Notes: generated from the sequence alone by a model not told the origin. Shown: positions 1 through 8,126, counted from the stretch's first letter. The stretch: DNA of 39,835 nucleotides from ZC4RG30 sp965652645 (GCA_965652645.1 CBFGXE010000024.1:1-39835); one strand, 5' to 3'. Translations and numbers: made by a program.

Positions 1-1
1 G

Positions 2-2098
2 GGTCTGGGCGTGCGCGGCAAGTTGACGGATGCCCAGGTGGCCGATGCGGTCGGCGGCACCGGCACCTCGGCGAATGGCGGTTTCTGGCCCGCGCCGGTC
101 CATGCCACCAACGCCAATGAGAACCCGGAGAATGTGGATGACCTGCGACACGCGGCCGTCAATTCCCGCGGTTCCTATGTCAATGCCAATGACGCGCAGG
201 AATTCTCCCAGGGTATTGCCGATGCGCTGAATCGCATCGGCGAGCGGAAGGGTTCGGCTTCCAACGTGCTGGCCAACTCCACTTCAATCAGCACCGAGAG
301 CTTCGTCTACCAGGCCACCTACACGGCCGGTGCATGGCGGGGCGAGCTGCTGGCGTACCCGATTTCCGGCGCTGGTATTGGCGCGCCGGAGTGGCGTGCC
401 GGCGAACACATTGCTGCCTGGAACTCGCGCAACATCTTCACCTACGGCGCTTCGAGTGGCACGACGTTCCCCACGGCCACCCAGAGCAGTTCCCTGCAGT
501 CGGCTGCCTCGACCCTCGGTCTGGGCGTGAGCGGCGATGAGCTCGCCCAGTACCTGAAGGGCAACAATGCCCACGAGGTGCGCAATGGCGGCGCGCTGCG
601 CAATCGCGTCATGCGCAGCAGCACCGACCAGGTCGTGCCGGCGCTGCTGGGCGACATCGTGAATTCCTCCCCGTTCTACGTCGCGGACATCCAGACCATC
701 TTCGTGGGCGCCAACGACGGCATGCTGCATGCCTTCGATGCTACGAACACGGCCGCCAACGCCACCAATACCTCCGGTGGCGGCACTGAGCGTTTCGCCT
801 ACATCCCGCGGGGCGTGGTCATGGCCCAGCTGGCCGAGCTGGCCGACCCGCTGTATGGCACCAACACCGCGACCAAGCCGCATCGCTACTTTGTCGACGG
901 TCCCATCGTGGTTTCTGCCAGGAGCCGTACCCCGAACAAGAACTACCTTGTGGGCGCGCTGGGGCGGGGCGGTCGTGGCGTCTTTGGGCTTGACGTCAGC
1001 AATCCTTCGGCCTTCAGCGCCGCAAACGTGCTCTGGGATCACACCGGCGACGCCGCGCCCGCTAACATGGGCAATGTCATCGCCGAGCCCCTGATCTCCA
1101 AGCTGAACAACGGCGCCACCGCGGCCATCGTCGCCAATGGCCCCAACAGTGACGCCCAAACGGCAAGCCTGTTCATCCTCAGCCTGACTGACGGATCGGT
1201 GATCAAGGAGATCAATACCAATACCACCGGCGGAAACGGCCTGTCGGCGCCCCGCGCCGTAGACGTGAATGCAGACGGCGCCGTTGACTACTTCTTGGCC
1301 GGCGACCTGCTGGGGAACCTGTGGCGCTTCGACGTATCGGCCAGCAACACGGCGTCCTGGACCTTCAACAAGGTGTTCAGCGCCCGGGACGCCAGCGACA
1401 ACCCGCAGCCGATCACCTCGGCTCCCGGCGTTGCCCGCGACCCGACCACCGGCAAGGCGTGGGTCTTCTTCGGCACGGGCCGCTACATGACCGCCAACGA
1501 CCAGGCGAGCACTGCGGTGCAGACCTACTACGGAATCGTGGTTGGCCAGAATGGCGCGGAAGGCACCAACCTGCTGCGCGCCGACCTCCACCAGCGCACC
1601 ATCCATGTGGTGGACGCGACCACCGGCCAGCGCGCCTTCGAACCCGCCCAGACTGCCATCGGCGCGGACAAGAAGGGCTGGTACATCGACCTGAACAATC
1701 CCTCCGGCACGGGTGAGCGCGTGGTTTCCGCGCCGCTCATCTACGACAACATCCTGGTTTTCTCCAGCATCGTTCCCCCCGGCCAGGCCACGGTGAACAG
1801 CTGTGATGCCGGCGGCACGGGTTACGTGAATGCGCTGGACGCCTTCAGCGGCACCAGCCTGACAATGACCTTCTTCGAATTCACGCCCGGCACCATCACC
1901 GACGTGAACGGCAACGAACTGCCCGTCGGCTCCGTGCCCATCGGGGCGGGCATGCCGACGGCACCCATCATCATCGGCGACAAGCTGGTGATTGGTGATT
2001 CCAGCGGCGGCGTCCCGACCACGATCGACGTGAGCCCGCCGGGTGGCAGCTCCACGCGGCGTGTGTCCTGGCGCGAGCTGCTGATCCGGGAAGACTGA
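2..2098 (+). CDS. pilY1: PilY1-like type IV pilus tip adhesin/assembly protein, 5'-truncated by window edge
   Basis: The reading frame is open at the first bases of the window, so the N-terminal part (signal peptide and any VWA-like region) lies upstream; about 698 codons are visible. The visible part matches the PilY1 C-terminal beta-propeller. It has the family landmarks LGDIVNSSPFYV and VGANDGMLHAFDA, then an IPRGV...LADPLY...HRYFVDGPIVV block. A calcium-loop-like DVNADGAVD lies near residue 420, followed by LLGNLWRFDV. PilY1 proteins sit at the pilus tip or outer surface and, with minor pilins, prime type IVa pilus assembly, twitching and surface sensing. The next gene, pilE, starts 26 bases downstream on the same strand, as in the usual minor pilin operon order. 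No frameshift is seen. Family assignment is secure; pilus function is inferred from homologues. Confidence 0.93.
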   Translation, partial: GLGVRGKLTDAQVADAVGGTGTSANGGFWPAPVHATNANENPENVDDLRHAAVNSRGSYVNANDAQEFSQGIADALNRIGERKGSASNVLANSTSISTESFVYQATYTAGAWRGELLAYPISGAGIGAPEWRAGEHIAAWNSRNIFTYGASSGTTFPTATQSSSLQSAASTLGLGVSGDELAQYLKGNNAHEVRNGGALRNRVMRSSTDQVVPALLGDIVNSSPFYVADIQTIFVGANDGMLHAFDATNTAANATNTSGGGTERFAYIPRGVVMAQLAELADPLYGTNTATKPHRYFVDGPIVVSARSRTPNKNYLVGALGRGGRGVFGLDVSNPSAFSAANVLWDHTGDAAPANMGNVIAEPLISKLNNGATAAIVANGPNSDAQTASLFILSLTDGSVIKEINTNTTGGNGLSAPRAVDVNADGAVDYFLAGDLLGNLWRFDVSASNTASWTFNKVFSARDASDNPQPITSAPGVARDPTTGKAWVFFGTGRYMTANDQASTAVQTYYGIVVGQNGAEGTNLLRADLHQRTIHVVDATTGQRAFEPAQTAIGADKKGWYIDLNNPSGTGERVVSAPLIYDNILVFSSIVPPGQATVNSCDAGGTGYVNALDAFSGTSLTMTFFEFTPGTITDVNGNELPVGSVPIGAGMPTAPIIIGDKLVIGDSSGGVPTTIDVSPPGGSSTRRVSWRELLIRED

Positions 2099-2124
2099 TG
2101 CGCATGCACTCAACGGGACATGAC

Positions 2125-2511
2125 ATGAACAAGCAGCGTGGATTTTCACTCACCGAGCTGATGATCACGGTGGCGATCATCGGCATCCTGGCAGCCATCG
2201 CCTATCCGGGTTACACGAACCATGTCAGGAAGACCCGCCGCAACATGGCGGCGGCCTGCCTGCAGGAGAACGCGCAATACATGGAGCGCTGGTACACCAG
2301 CAACCTCACGTACATCGGGGCACCGGCCAGGGCGTGCCCTCCGGAGCTCGACGGCTTCTATACGGTGGCGGTGGTGGCCTCCGGTGCGCGCGAATACACC
2401 GCCACGGCGACGCCGCAGGGCGCCCAGCTGAAGGACAGGTGCGGCACCCTGACGATTGACGAGACCGGCAAGCGGGAAGCCTCGGGCGATACGGTTAAGG
2501 CCTGCTGGTAG
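2125..2511 (+). CDS. pilE: Type IV pilin PilE (minor pilin-like)
   Basis: A 128-residue class IVa pilin. The start at 2125 is chosen over in-frame ATGs at 2098 and 2104 because it gives a short leader (MNKQRG), a prepilin peptidase site G6|F7 and Glu at mature position +5 (FSLTE). GGGACA lies just upstream as a possible ribosome site. A hydrophobic helix (LMITVAIIGILAAIAYPGY) follows. The C-terminal domain has a cysteine pair (RCGTLTID... and terminal KACW) typical of the disulfide-closed D-region of PilE-type pilins in gammaproteobacteria. It follows pilY1 directly and is probably co-transcribed. Proteins of this type are processed by PilD and enter the pilus or its initiation complex. Whether it is the major or a minor subunit cannot be told; the location beside pilY1 favours minor. 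Confidence 0.9.
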   Translation: MNKQRGFSLTELMITVAIIGILAAIAYPGYTNHVRKTRRNMAAACLQENAQYMERWYTSNLTYIGAPARACPPELDGFYTVAVVASGAREYTATATPQGAQLKDRCGTLTIDETGKREASGDTVKACW

Positions 2512-2526
2512 CCCGAAGGAACCGGG

Positions 2527-3036
2527 TCAACGTGGCGCGCTTCCCGCCGCGCCTTCTACCACCACCCGCGGCCTTCCCGTCTGGCTGACCACCACGCTCC
2601 GCGCCATCCCCGGCGCGGAGCGATGCCGGAACTCGAACGTCACCGTCGCCGCCGCCCCGGGCCGCGGCTGGAAGGCCGCGTAGCCCCGCGAACCTGATAC
2701 GGTCACCCCGGCCGGCAGGGCCCACCGCCGCAGTACTTCCTCCCCGCCGTCCAGCCGGGAATCAGCTCCCCCCGGGGCATTGGCAAACAGCAGCCACTCC
2801 GTGCCGTCGAACCCGCAGCGCTGGCCATCTGCGCTGGGGCACACCGTGACGCTCTGTCCGCGCGCCAGGGCCAGCCGCCGGGCCAGGTGCAGCGCGGCCA
2901 TGGTCTGTCCGGAGGCCGACCGCAGCGCCGCCTGGGCCCGCTGGCGGGTGAATGCGGGGCCCGCGAGGGCCAGCAGCAGGGTGGCGATGGCCAGCGTGAC
3001 GAGCAGTTCCGTGAGGGTGAATCCCCGTTCCTTCAT
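2527..3036 (-). CDS. fimT: GspH/FimT-family pseudopilin
   Basis: A 169-residue protein with the prepilin signature MKERG|FTLTELLVTLAIATLLLALAGPAF: cleavage after G5, Glu at +5, then a transmembrane helix. The start at 3036 is preferred to an in-frame start at 3102 because only it gives a short basic leader. The rest fits the GspH/FimT fold, including the R-W-LP-GV strand region and the closing VVVSQTGRPRVVVEG motif near the C-terminus. FimT-like minor pseudopilins help initiate type IV pili and in some species bind DNA during uptake. Here the gene is convergent with pilY1-pilE (15 bases between stop codons) instead of leading the usual fimT-pilV-pilW-pilX-pilY1-pilE run. A type II secretion pseudopilin is the alternative, but the pil neighbours argue for FimT. 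Confidence 0.82.
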   Translation of the reverse strand: MKERGFTLTELLVTLAIATLLLALAGPAFTRQRAQAALRSASGQTMAALHLARRLALARGQSVTVCPSADGQRCGFDGTEWLLFANAPGGADSRLDGGEEVLRRWALPAGVTVSGSRGYAAFQPRPGAAATVTFEFRHRSAPGMARSVVVSQTGRPRVVVEGAAGSAPR

Positions 3037-3141
3037 GGCACGGGGCAGTCTGCCGGGCCCGCCGGGCGGCAGGAGCCGGACTTTGTGGCCGTATTCCACC
3101 AATCAGCGGTCGACGGCTGGCGCTGCGGCGCGCCCTTCACC

Positions 3142-3147
3142 TAAAAT
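3142..3147 (+). promoter_or_regulatory. Candidate -10 element of the tRNA-Thr promoter
   Basis: TAAAAT lies 10 bases upstream of the mature tRNA 5' end, in an otherwise very GC-rich gap. This matches the -10 consensus at 5 of 6 positions. No convincing -35 hexamer is visible 16 to 18 bases upstream, so this is only a suggestion. Confidence 0.35.
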
Positions 3148-3157
3148 GCGCGCCCCC

Positions 3158-3233
3158 GCCGGAATAGCTCAGCTGGTAGAGCAGGGCTTTCGTAAAGCCA
3201 AGGTCGTAGGTTCGATTCCTATTTCCGGCACCA
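3158..3233 (+). tRNA. tRNA-Thr (anticodon CGT)
   Basis: A complete 76-base cloverleaf with encoded CCA. The acceptor stem GCCGGAA pairs with TTCCGGC. The D arm is GCTC/GAGC, the anticodon loop TTCGTAA carries CGT at 34-36, and the T arm is GTAGG/CCTAT around TTCGATT. The anticodon stem has a G27-A43 mismatch that I also recall in E. coli thrW, which it strongly resembles elsewhere. It reads ACG threonine codons. It stands alone, followed immediately by an intrinsic terminator. Confidence 0.97.
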
Positions 3234-3238
3234 ATGCA

Positions 3239-3272
3239 AAGAGGCCGTCCCGAAGGACGGCCTCTTCTTTTT
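3239..3272 (+). terminator. Rho-independent terminator after tRNA-Thr
   Basis: A perfect 10-bp stem, GAGGCCGTCC / GGACGGCCTC, extended by two A-T pairs to 12 bp with a CGAA tetraloop, is followed by a T-rich tail (CTTTTT). It begins about six bases after the tRNA CCA end and reads in the tRNA direction. It also separates the tRNA from the convergent minus-strand gene ending at 3295. Confidence 0.92.
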
Positions 3273-3294
3273 CCAGGCTTCCGAAGCGCGCCGG

Positions 3295-3993
3295 TCAGTG
3301 TCCCGGCAGCCGCACCACCAGGTCCTTGATCGGTTCGTCGTTCGAGTCCAGGAACCGGCCGCAGAAGTCCGTGGCCCCGCCCGCGTTCACGACCACCCCG
3401 CGCACCACGTTGGGTCCCTTGCGCAGGGTCACGCGCTTGGAGACGCCATCGTCGATCACGGACTGGCGGTCGTTGTAGAGCCCGATCAGCCGCTCGCCGT
3501 TGAGCCACCACACCGAGGCGGCGTTGGAGCAGATGGCCAGTCGCACGTCGCGCATCTCGCGCGGCGCCTCGACCACGGTGGCCACCTCGAACATCACGTT
3601 GCTGGTGGGCTTCGAAAGTGCCCAGGCAAAGTGGTAGGTGTTCAGGTTGTACAGGTTGGTATCCAGCGCATGCCACTTGCGCTGCACGTTGTTGGCGTCC
3701 ACCACATCGCCGGCACGGGGCAGGGCATCCACGCCCGGGGCGCTGGCTGTGGCGGGCAGTATTCTTTCGACTGCGTCCTGGGTGAGCTGGCTGCCCACCT
3801 GCAGGGGCTCCAGTACCAGCCAGCGGCGGATGAAGCCGGCCTGGTCCACCTTGCTGGTGCCGGAGGTGGCGGCCTTGAGCGTGGCCGCCGGCGGGCGCGG
3901 CGCCGCGGGAGCAGCTTCACCTGCCGGCAGCGTGGCGGGAACAGACAACAGAAGGGCCAGCGGCAGCGCCGCGAAAATTGAAGAAGTTCTCAT
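3295..3993 (-). CDS. Exported protein of unknown function, carbohydrate-binding-like, last gene of the GH43-sulfatase operon
   Basis: A 232-residue protein with an N-terminal signal peptide (hydrophobic core about residues 6-20, Ala-rich cleavage region), so exported. I do not recognise a named family. The mature part opens with a GFIRRWLVLEP motif. Later there is a beta-rich stretch with VWWLNGERL and a valine-rich strand pattern (GPNVVRGVVVNAGG) reminiscent of jelly-roll carbohydrate-binding modules in which a W-NG turn lies near the ligand face. Its ATG overlaps the TGA of the GH43 gene (TGATG), so translation is probably coupled. A GTG one codon upstream is possible but less likely. A role in binding or presenting the same polysaccharide is inferred from this position and fold impression only. 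Confidence 0.72.
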   Translation of the reverse strand: MRTSSIFAALPLALLLSVPATLPAGEAAPAAPRPPAATLKAATSGTSKVDQAGFIRRWLVLEPLQVGSQLTQDAVERILPATASAPGVDALPRAGDVVDANNVQRKWHALDTNLYNLNTYHFAWALSKPTSNVMFEVATVVEAPREMRDVRLAICSNAASVWWLNGERLIGLYNDRQSVIDDGVSKRVTLRKGPNVVRGVVVNAGGATDFCGRFLDSNDEPIKDLVVRLPGH

Positions 3994-5720
3994 CACGGAG
4001 TCCTGATGATCCAGCGGTGACGGTCCGATTCCGGCCGGAATTCCGACAGGGTCGGCATGCTGCTGCCCACGGCGGACAGCGCCATCGACGTGCCCTTGCC
4101 GGGCACGGCCCTGGGCATGATGCGGTAGGTGCCATCGGTGAGCTGGTCGATGCGCCAGAGCTGCTCGGGGGCGCCGGAGAACGTGGGCACCACGGTGAGC
4201 TCGCCATCCGCATTGGCAGCCAGCGAACGCTCGGTGCCGGCGATGCGGATGCGGAACCAGGGCGCGCCCGGATATCCACCGGCGCCGGGCGCCGCAGAAA
4301 TGTGCCAGCGCTGCTGCGCCTGGAGCATGTGCGGCGCCAGGCGCGCGCCGACGGCGCCGGAGGGCCAGTTGCCGCCAACTTCCGCAGCGGTCTGGTCGGG
4401 GATCGGCGCGCGCGGTGCGGCGCCACCGCCGGGACCGCCGCCGCCCGGAGGCCCGAATCCGCCGGGTGCACCGCCACCGCCGGGCCCACCGGCCCGCGGC
4501 GGACCGCCTGCACCGGGAGCGCCAGGTCCACCAGGACCACCTGGCCCGCCTGCACGGGGAGGTCCGCCTGCACCGCCGGGGCCAGGGCCACCTGGGCCAC
4601 TCGCACGAGGCGCACCACCGGGACCACCCGGCGGGCCACCAGCACCAGGCCCGGGGCCTGCGCCGCGGCCTCGCGCGCCGCCCACCGGCACGCCCTGCAC
4701 GGCCATCTCCAGCACCGTGCCCGTGCGCGCGGACTCGATCATGTAGTCGCCTTCGGCCAGGTTCTCTCCGGCCACCGGCCAGCCGTCACGCCACAGCAGC
4801 GGACGGATGTCGAGCACGCTGATGCCGCCACGGTCGAGGTCGGCTTCATAGTGCAGCGAGAATTTCTGCACGCCCTGGCCGAGGTCGAGCAGTCCGAAGT
4901 GTCCGGGTCCGACGAAGCGTCCCTGGGATCCCAGGAACAGCTTGCCGCCCCCCTGGATCATGTCGACGCCCATGTTGTCGATGTAGGGCCCGGTGACCTT
5001 GCGCGATCGCCCCATGCGGATGTTGTAGGTGGAGTTCGCGCCCTGGCAGCAGGAGCCGTGCGTGAGCAGCAGGTAATACCAGCCGTCACGGTAGATGAGG
5101 GTCGCGGCCTCGGAGTTGATGGCCACATTGACGGGCTTGCGGTTCGGGTAGCGCCGCAGGCCGGTCTTCGGGTCCAGCTCCACCAGGCGGATGTAGCCGA
5201 AGTAGGAGCCATAAACCATCCACAGCTTGCCATCGGTGGGATCGAGCAGCACGCCCGGGTCGATGGCATTGCTGTCCTCGATGCCGTCGGACCACACCAC
5301 CGGCCCGCGGTCTTCCCAGCCGTAATCGGGCGAGGAAGGATCGAGCGTGCGCGCCACCAGCAGGCCGACGGCCGACTTGGGCTGCGTGCCCGGCGCGGAG
5401 TAGTACATGTAGTACTGCTCCCCCACGCGGATGATGTCCGGTGCCCAGGTGTTGTTGCCGCCCTTTTCAAGGGTGGCAGGGCCCGAGCGGCCGCCGGGCA
5501 CCGCCTGCATCACCGTGCCCTCGCGACGCCAGGTCCAGCCATCGTCCGAAATGGAGATGGGCAGGCCGCCGCCGGTGCCATAGGTGTAGTAGCGCCCGTT
5601 GTGCTCGATCACCGTGGAGGGATCGTGGATGCCCGGGTCGCCATTGAGCGCCGGGGCGGATGCCGCCAGCGCCAGGGCTGGCGCCAGCATCGCGGTCAGT
5701 GTGAAGGCTGCTTTTCTCAT
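3993..5720 (-). CDS. GH43 arabinan endo-1,5-alpha-L-arabinosidase-like enzyme with C-terminal ricin-type lectin domain and Gly/Pro-rich insert
   Basis: A 575-residue secreted enzyme. The start at 5720 gives a normal signal peptide (residues 1-20), and the gene begins 4 bases after the sulfatase stop. The five-bladed GH43 catalytic domain spans about residues 25-320. The expected acidic triad is visible: D33 in IHDPST, D154 in AIDPG and E204 in INSEAAT. The motif HGSCCQGANSTYNIRMGRS is typical of endo-arabinanases. From about residue 325 the EGDYMIESARTGTVLEM segment starts a ricin-B-type beta-trefoil, which ends with QLWRIDQLTDGTYRIMP and RHRWIIRTP. A 96-residue Gly/Pro/Ala-rich segment (about 344-439) interrupts the first trefoil repeat. 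It probably cleaves arabinan-type polymers outside the cytoplasm; the exact substrate is not shown by the sequence. Confidence 0.88.
   Translation of the reverse strand: MRKAAFTLTAMLAPALALAASAPALNGDPGIHDPSTVIEHNGRYYTYGTGGGLPISISDDGWTWRREGTVMQAVPGGRSGPATLEKGGNNTWAPDIIRVGEQYYMYYSAPGTQPKSAVGLLVARTLDPSSPDYGWEDRGPVVWSDGIEDSNAIDPGVLLDPTDGKLWMVYGSYFGYIRLVELDPKTGLRRYPNRKPVNVAINSEAATLIYRDGWYYLLLTHGSCCQGANSTYNIRMGRSRKVTGPYIDNMGVDMIQGGGKLFLGSQGRFVGPGHFGLLDLGQGVQKFSLHYEADLDRGGISVLDIRPLLWRDGWPVAGENLAEGDYMIESARTGTVLEMAVQGVPVGGARGRGAGPGPGAGGPPGGPGGAPRASGPGGPGPGGAGGPPRAGGPGGPGGPGAPGAGGPPRAGGPGGGGAPGGFGPPGGGGPGGGAAPRAPIPDQTAAEVGGNWPSGAVGARLAPHMLQAQQRWHISAAPGAGGYPGAPWFRIRIAGTERSLAANADGELTVVPTFSGAPEQLWRIDQLTDGTYRIMPRAVPGKGTSMALSAVGSSMPTLSEFRPESDRHRWIIRTP
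4405..4692 (-). repeat. Gly/Pro-rich low-complexity insert within the GH43 lectin domain
   Basis: About 96 codons of imperfect GGPPGA/GGPGG/RAGGP units encoding almost only Gly, Pro, Ala and occasional Arg. The DNA is built of GGN and CCN codons, so the opposite strand also reads as a Pro/Gly-rich open frame. The segment is in frame and flanked on both sides by recognisable ricin-type lectin sequence. It is therefore an expansion inside a loop and not a linker between domains. Confidence 0.85.
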
Positions 5721-5724
5721 AGGC

Positions 5725-7134
5725 TCAATATCTGTCTGCACCAGTGTTGGGATAGGCCAGGCTGCCTTCGGGATAGGGCAGCATCGTCGCGTTCCACGCC
5801 TGCCATTGCTCCTTCATCGCGGCCAGTCGTGACGCCTCGCGGCGCGCCAGGTTGGCGCGCTCGCGTTCGTCGGCCGCGAGGTTGAAGAGATATTCGTTGT
5901 CGCGGATCTTCAGGTACTTCCAGTCGCCGTCGCGCAGGGCGGACTGCGTGGCTGCCTTGTAGCGCCAGAACAGCCGGCGCGACTGCACGCTGGCGCGGCC
6001 CGTGATGATGTCGAGCAGGTCCATGCCGTCGCTGGGGTAGTCCGGATGCGGTCGCGTGCCGGCGGCGGCCAGCAGCGTGGGCACCCAGTCCATCGAGATG
6101 TTCACCTGCTCGCTGCGGCTGCCGGCGGCAATGCGCGCGGGCCAGCGCACGAACAGCGGCACGCGGATGCCGCCCTCGAGCAGCTCTCCCTTCAGCCCGA
6201 TGAAGGGCCAGGTGTCGGAAAAACGCTCGCCGCCGTTGTCGCTGGTGAAGATGACGATGGTGTTGCGCGCGGCGCCGGCGCGCCGCAACGCATCGAGCAC
6301 CTTGCCGACGCCGACGTCCATCGAAAGCATCATGCGCCGGAAGACTTCCAGGCTGCCGCCGTCCCGATGCTGCAGGTTGGTGCCCGCCAGGGTGGCCGCA
6401 ACCGCCTCGTCTTCCGGTCCCTCCCAGGGCCAGTGCGGAGCGGTGTAGTGCAGGCTCAGGAACAGCGGGCGCGGATCGCTGCGCAGCTTCCCGATCTCCT
6501 CCGCGGCACGCTGCGAGAAGAGGTCGGTGAGGTAGCCGTCTTCGTTGGCGGGAGTCCCGCCATCGAATAGCTGGCCGGTGCGTTCCACGCCCGAGGCTTC
6601 GTTGTGCCGGAAATAGTCGGCCGCGCCGAAGGGCACGCCGTAGAAACTCTCATAGCCGCTGTTGAGCGGGCCATAGCGGCTGGAAAGCCCGAGATGCCAC
6701 TTGCCGACCAGGCTGGTGCGATAGCCGTGGTCGCGCAGCAGCGAGGGGAGGGTGGGATGTTCAGGATCGAGTCCCACTTCCTCGTTGCCAGTGGCGATGG
6801 GTTCTTCGAGGCCCACGCGCAGGCGGTACTGGTAGCGGCCGGTGATCAGGCCGGTGCGCGTGGCCGAGCACACGGCGGAATTCGAATACGATTGTCGAAG
6901 AAACAGGCCCTCGCGGGCGATGCGGTCGATGTTCGGGGTCTTGAATTCACGCTGGCCGGTGAAGGAAAGGTCGGCGAAGCCGAGGTCATCGGCCATGATC
7001 CAGATGATGTTGGGGCGCTGCTCGCGCGTCTGCGCGGCATGCAGCGACGGCAGCAGCGCCGCCCCCAGGCCGGCTGCGCTGCCTCCCTGCAAGACCTGCC
7101 GTCGCGTCCAGCCTGGACGAGTGACCTTCCCCAT
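5725..7134 (-). CDS. Tat-exported arylsulfatase-family enzyme (formylglycine-dependent)
   Basis: A 469-residue alkaline-phosphatase-superfamily sulfatase. The N-terminus has a twin-arginine motif (TRRQVL, residues 10-15) and a hydrophobic stretch (GSAAGLGAALL), so it is probably Tat-exported. The metal site begins at MADDLGFAD (D49, D50). The sulfatase signature C89-S-A-T-R93 supplies the cysteine to be converted to formylglycine. GKWHLG and TSDNGG are further family metal and active-site motifs. The ATG at 7134 is preferred over an upstream TTG. It lies 28 bases after the LysR gene and 4 bases before GH43, so the enzymes are likely one operon. Removal of sulfate esters from a polysaccharide or glycan that GH43 then cuts is an inference from linkage. 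The required formylglycine-generating enzyme is not in this window. Confidence 0.9.
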   Translation of the reverse strand: MGKVTRPGWTRRQVLQGGSAAGLGAALLPSLHAAQTREQRPNIIWIMADDLGFADLSFTGQREFKTPNIDRIAREGLFLRQSYSNSAVCSATRTGLITGRYQYRLRVGLEEPIATGNEEVGLDPEHPTLPSLLRDHGYRTSLVGKWHLGLSSRYGPLNSGYESFYGVPFGAADYFRHNEASGVERTGQLFDGGTPANEDGYLTDLFSQRAAEEIGKLRSDPRPLFLSLHYTAPHWPWEGPEDEAVAATLAGTNLQHRDGGSLEVFRRMMLSMDVGVGKVLDALRRAGAARNTIVIFTSDNGGERFSDTWPFIGLKGELLEGGIRVPLFVRWPARIAAGSRSEQVNISMDWVPTLLAAAGTRPHPDYPSDGMDLLDIITGRASVQSRRLFWRYKAATQSALRDGDWKYLKIRDNEYLFNLAADERERANLARREASRLAAMKEQWQAWNATMLPYPEGSLAYPNTGADRY

Positions 7135-7162
7135 GGCGGGGAATTGTAATACCAATCAGCCG

Positions 7163-8068
7163 TCAGGCGTGGGGAGTCTTCAGCCTGGCGCAGCAGCGAC
7201 GCGCCAGCTCCACGAATTCACGCACCAGGCGCGAGCCATTGCCGCTTTTCCACGCGGCCACCACCGACACGGTGGGCACGGGCCTGCAGTCCAGCGGCCG
7301 GAACGTGACGCCGGGCGGCAGCAGCGCGCTGATGGATTCCGGCAGCAGTGCGAAGCCCAGGCCTTCCTGCACGAGCTTCAGGTGGCCGAGCACGTTGTCT
7401 GCGCTCGACACCGCATGCATGCGGATCCGGGCCTGCCGGTACAGCGCCTCGGCCGCCTCGTGCAGCGGCGGGGACTGCGAGCGTTCCAGCGTGATGCAGG
7501 GCAGGTCATCCAGCGCGCGCACTGGAATGCGCTTGCGGCCGGCCAGCGCGTGATGTGCCGGCAGCACGATCACGAGTGATTCACGCAGCAGCTCGCAATG
7601 TTCCAGCCCCTCCGCGTCGACGGGGCCGCGCATGAAGGCCACGTCGAGCGCCCCGGACCGGAGGCCCGCCACCGGGTCCAGCGCGTACTTGCTGTGCAAC
7701 AGCAGGCGCAGGTCGGGAAGGCTTTCGGCCACCATGGTCCGCAGCGCAGGCAGGATGCGCACGTCGGCGGAAGGGAAGGTGCCGACGGAGAGGTCGCCCG
7801 CGCGCCCGTCGGCAGCCTGCCGCGCGAGGTGCCGCGCATGCTCGATGCGACCGAGGATGTCGCGCGCCTGGCGGAGGAAGATGCGGCCGGCGTTGGTGAG
7901 CGCCACGTGGTGGTGGCTGCGATCGAGCAACTGCACGCCCACGTCCTTCTCCAGCTGCCTGATCTGCTGGCTCAGTGAAGGCTGGGCCGTATGCAGCCTG
8001 GCTGCGGCGCGCGTGAAGTTCAGCTCTTCGGCGACCGCGATGAAATATTTCAGGTGCCTGAGTTCCAC
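7163..8068 (-). CDS. LysR-family transcriptional regulator
   Basis: A roughly 301-residue LysR-type regulator. The N-terminal winged helix-turn-helix reads MELRHLKYFIAVAEELNFTRAAARLHTAQPSLSQQIRQLE when cut to 20-residue parts: MELRHLKYFIAVAEELNF, then TRAARLH-like and QPSLSQQI blocks. A two-lobed effector domain begins near residue 90 (GDLSVGTFPSADVRILP). A GTG at 8068 gives the canonical family start; a GTG two codons upstream (8074) is the alternative, and neither has a clear ribosome site. It is most like the CatM/BenM type branch that binds small organic acids. The gene is divergent from the TonB-dependent receptor at 8216 and immediately upstream of the sulfatase-GH43 genes on its own strand, so either or both may be targets. 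Confidence 0.9.
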   Translation of the reverse strand: MELRHLKYFIAVAEELNFTRAAARLHTAQPSLSQQIRQLEKDVGVQLLDRSHHHVALTNAGRIFLRQARDILGRIEHARHLARQAADGRAGDLSVGTFPSADVRILPALRTMVAESLPDLRLLLHSKYALDPVAGLRSGALDVAFMRGPVDAEGLEHCELLRESLVIVLPAHHALAGRKRIPVRALDDLPCITLERSQSPPLHEAAEALYRQARIRMHAVSSADNVLGHLKLVQEGLGFALLPESISALLPPGVTFRPLDCRPVPTVSVVAAWKSGNGSRLVREFVELARRCCARLKTPHA

Positions 8069-8126
8069 GTCCACAGGCTAGAGAGCGCATCGCAACCGCG
8101 CAACCGCGGGGCAGCAAAGAAATCCC

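Noticed and set aside
3158..3233. tRNA-Thr as an attachment site for an integrated island containing the catabolic genes
   Set aside because: No integrase gene is present and no repeat of the tRNA 3' end was found; the best match, ATTTCCGGCA at 39214-39223, is only 10 bases inside a receptor gene and likely chance.
4129..4746. Plus-strand Pro/Gly-rich open frame opposite the GH43 insert, looking like a collagen- or elastin-like protein
   Set aside because: It is simply the complement of the GGN/CCN repeat in the GH43 gene, which has intact flanking domains on the minus strand.
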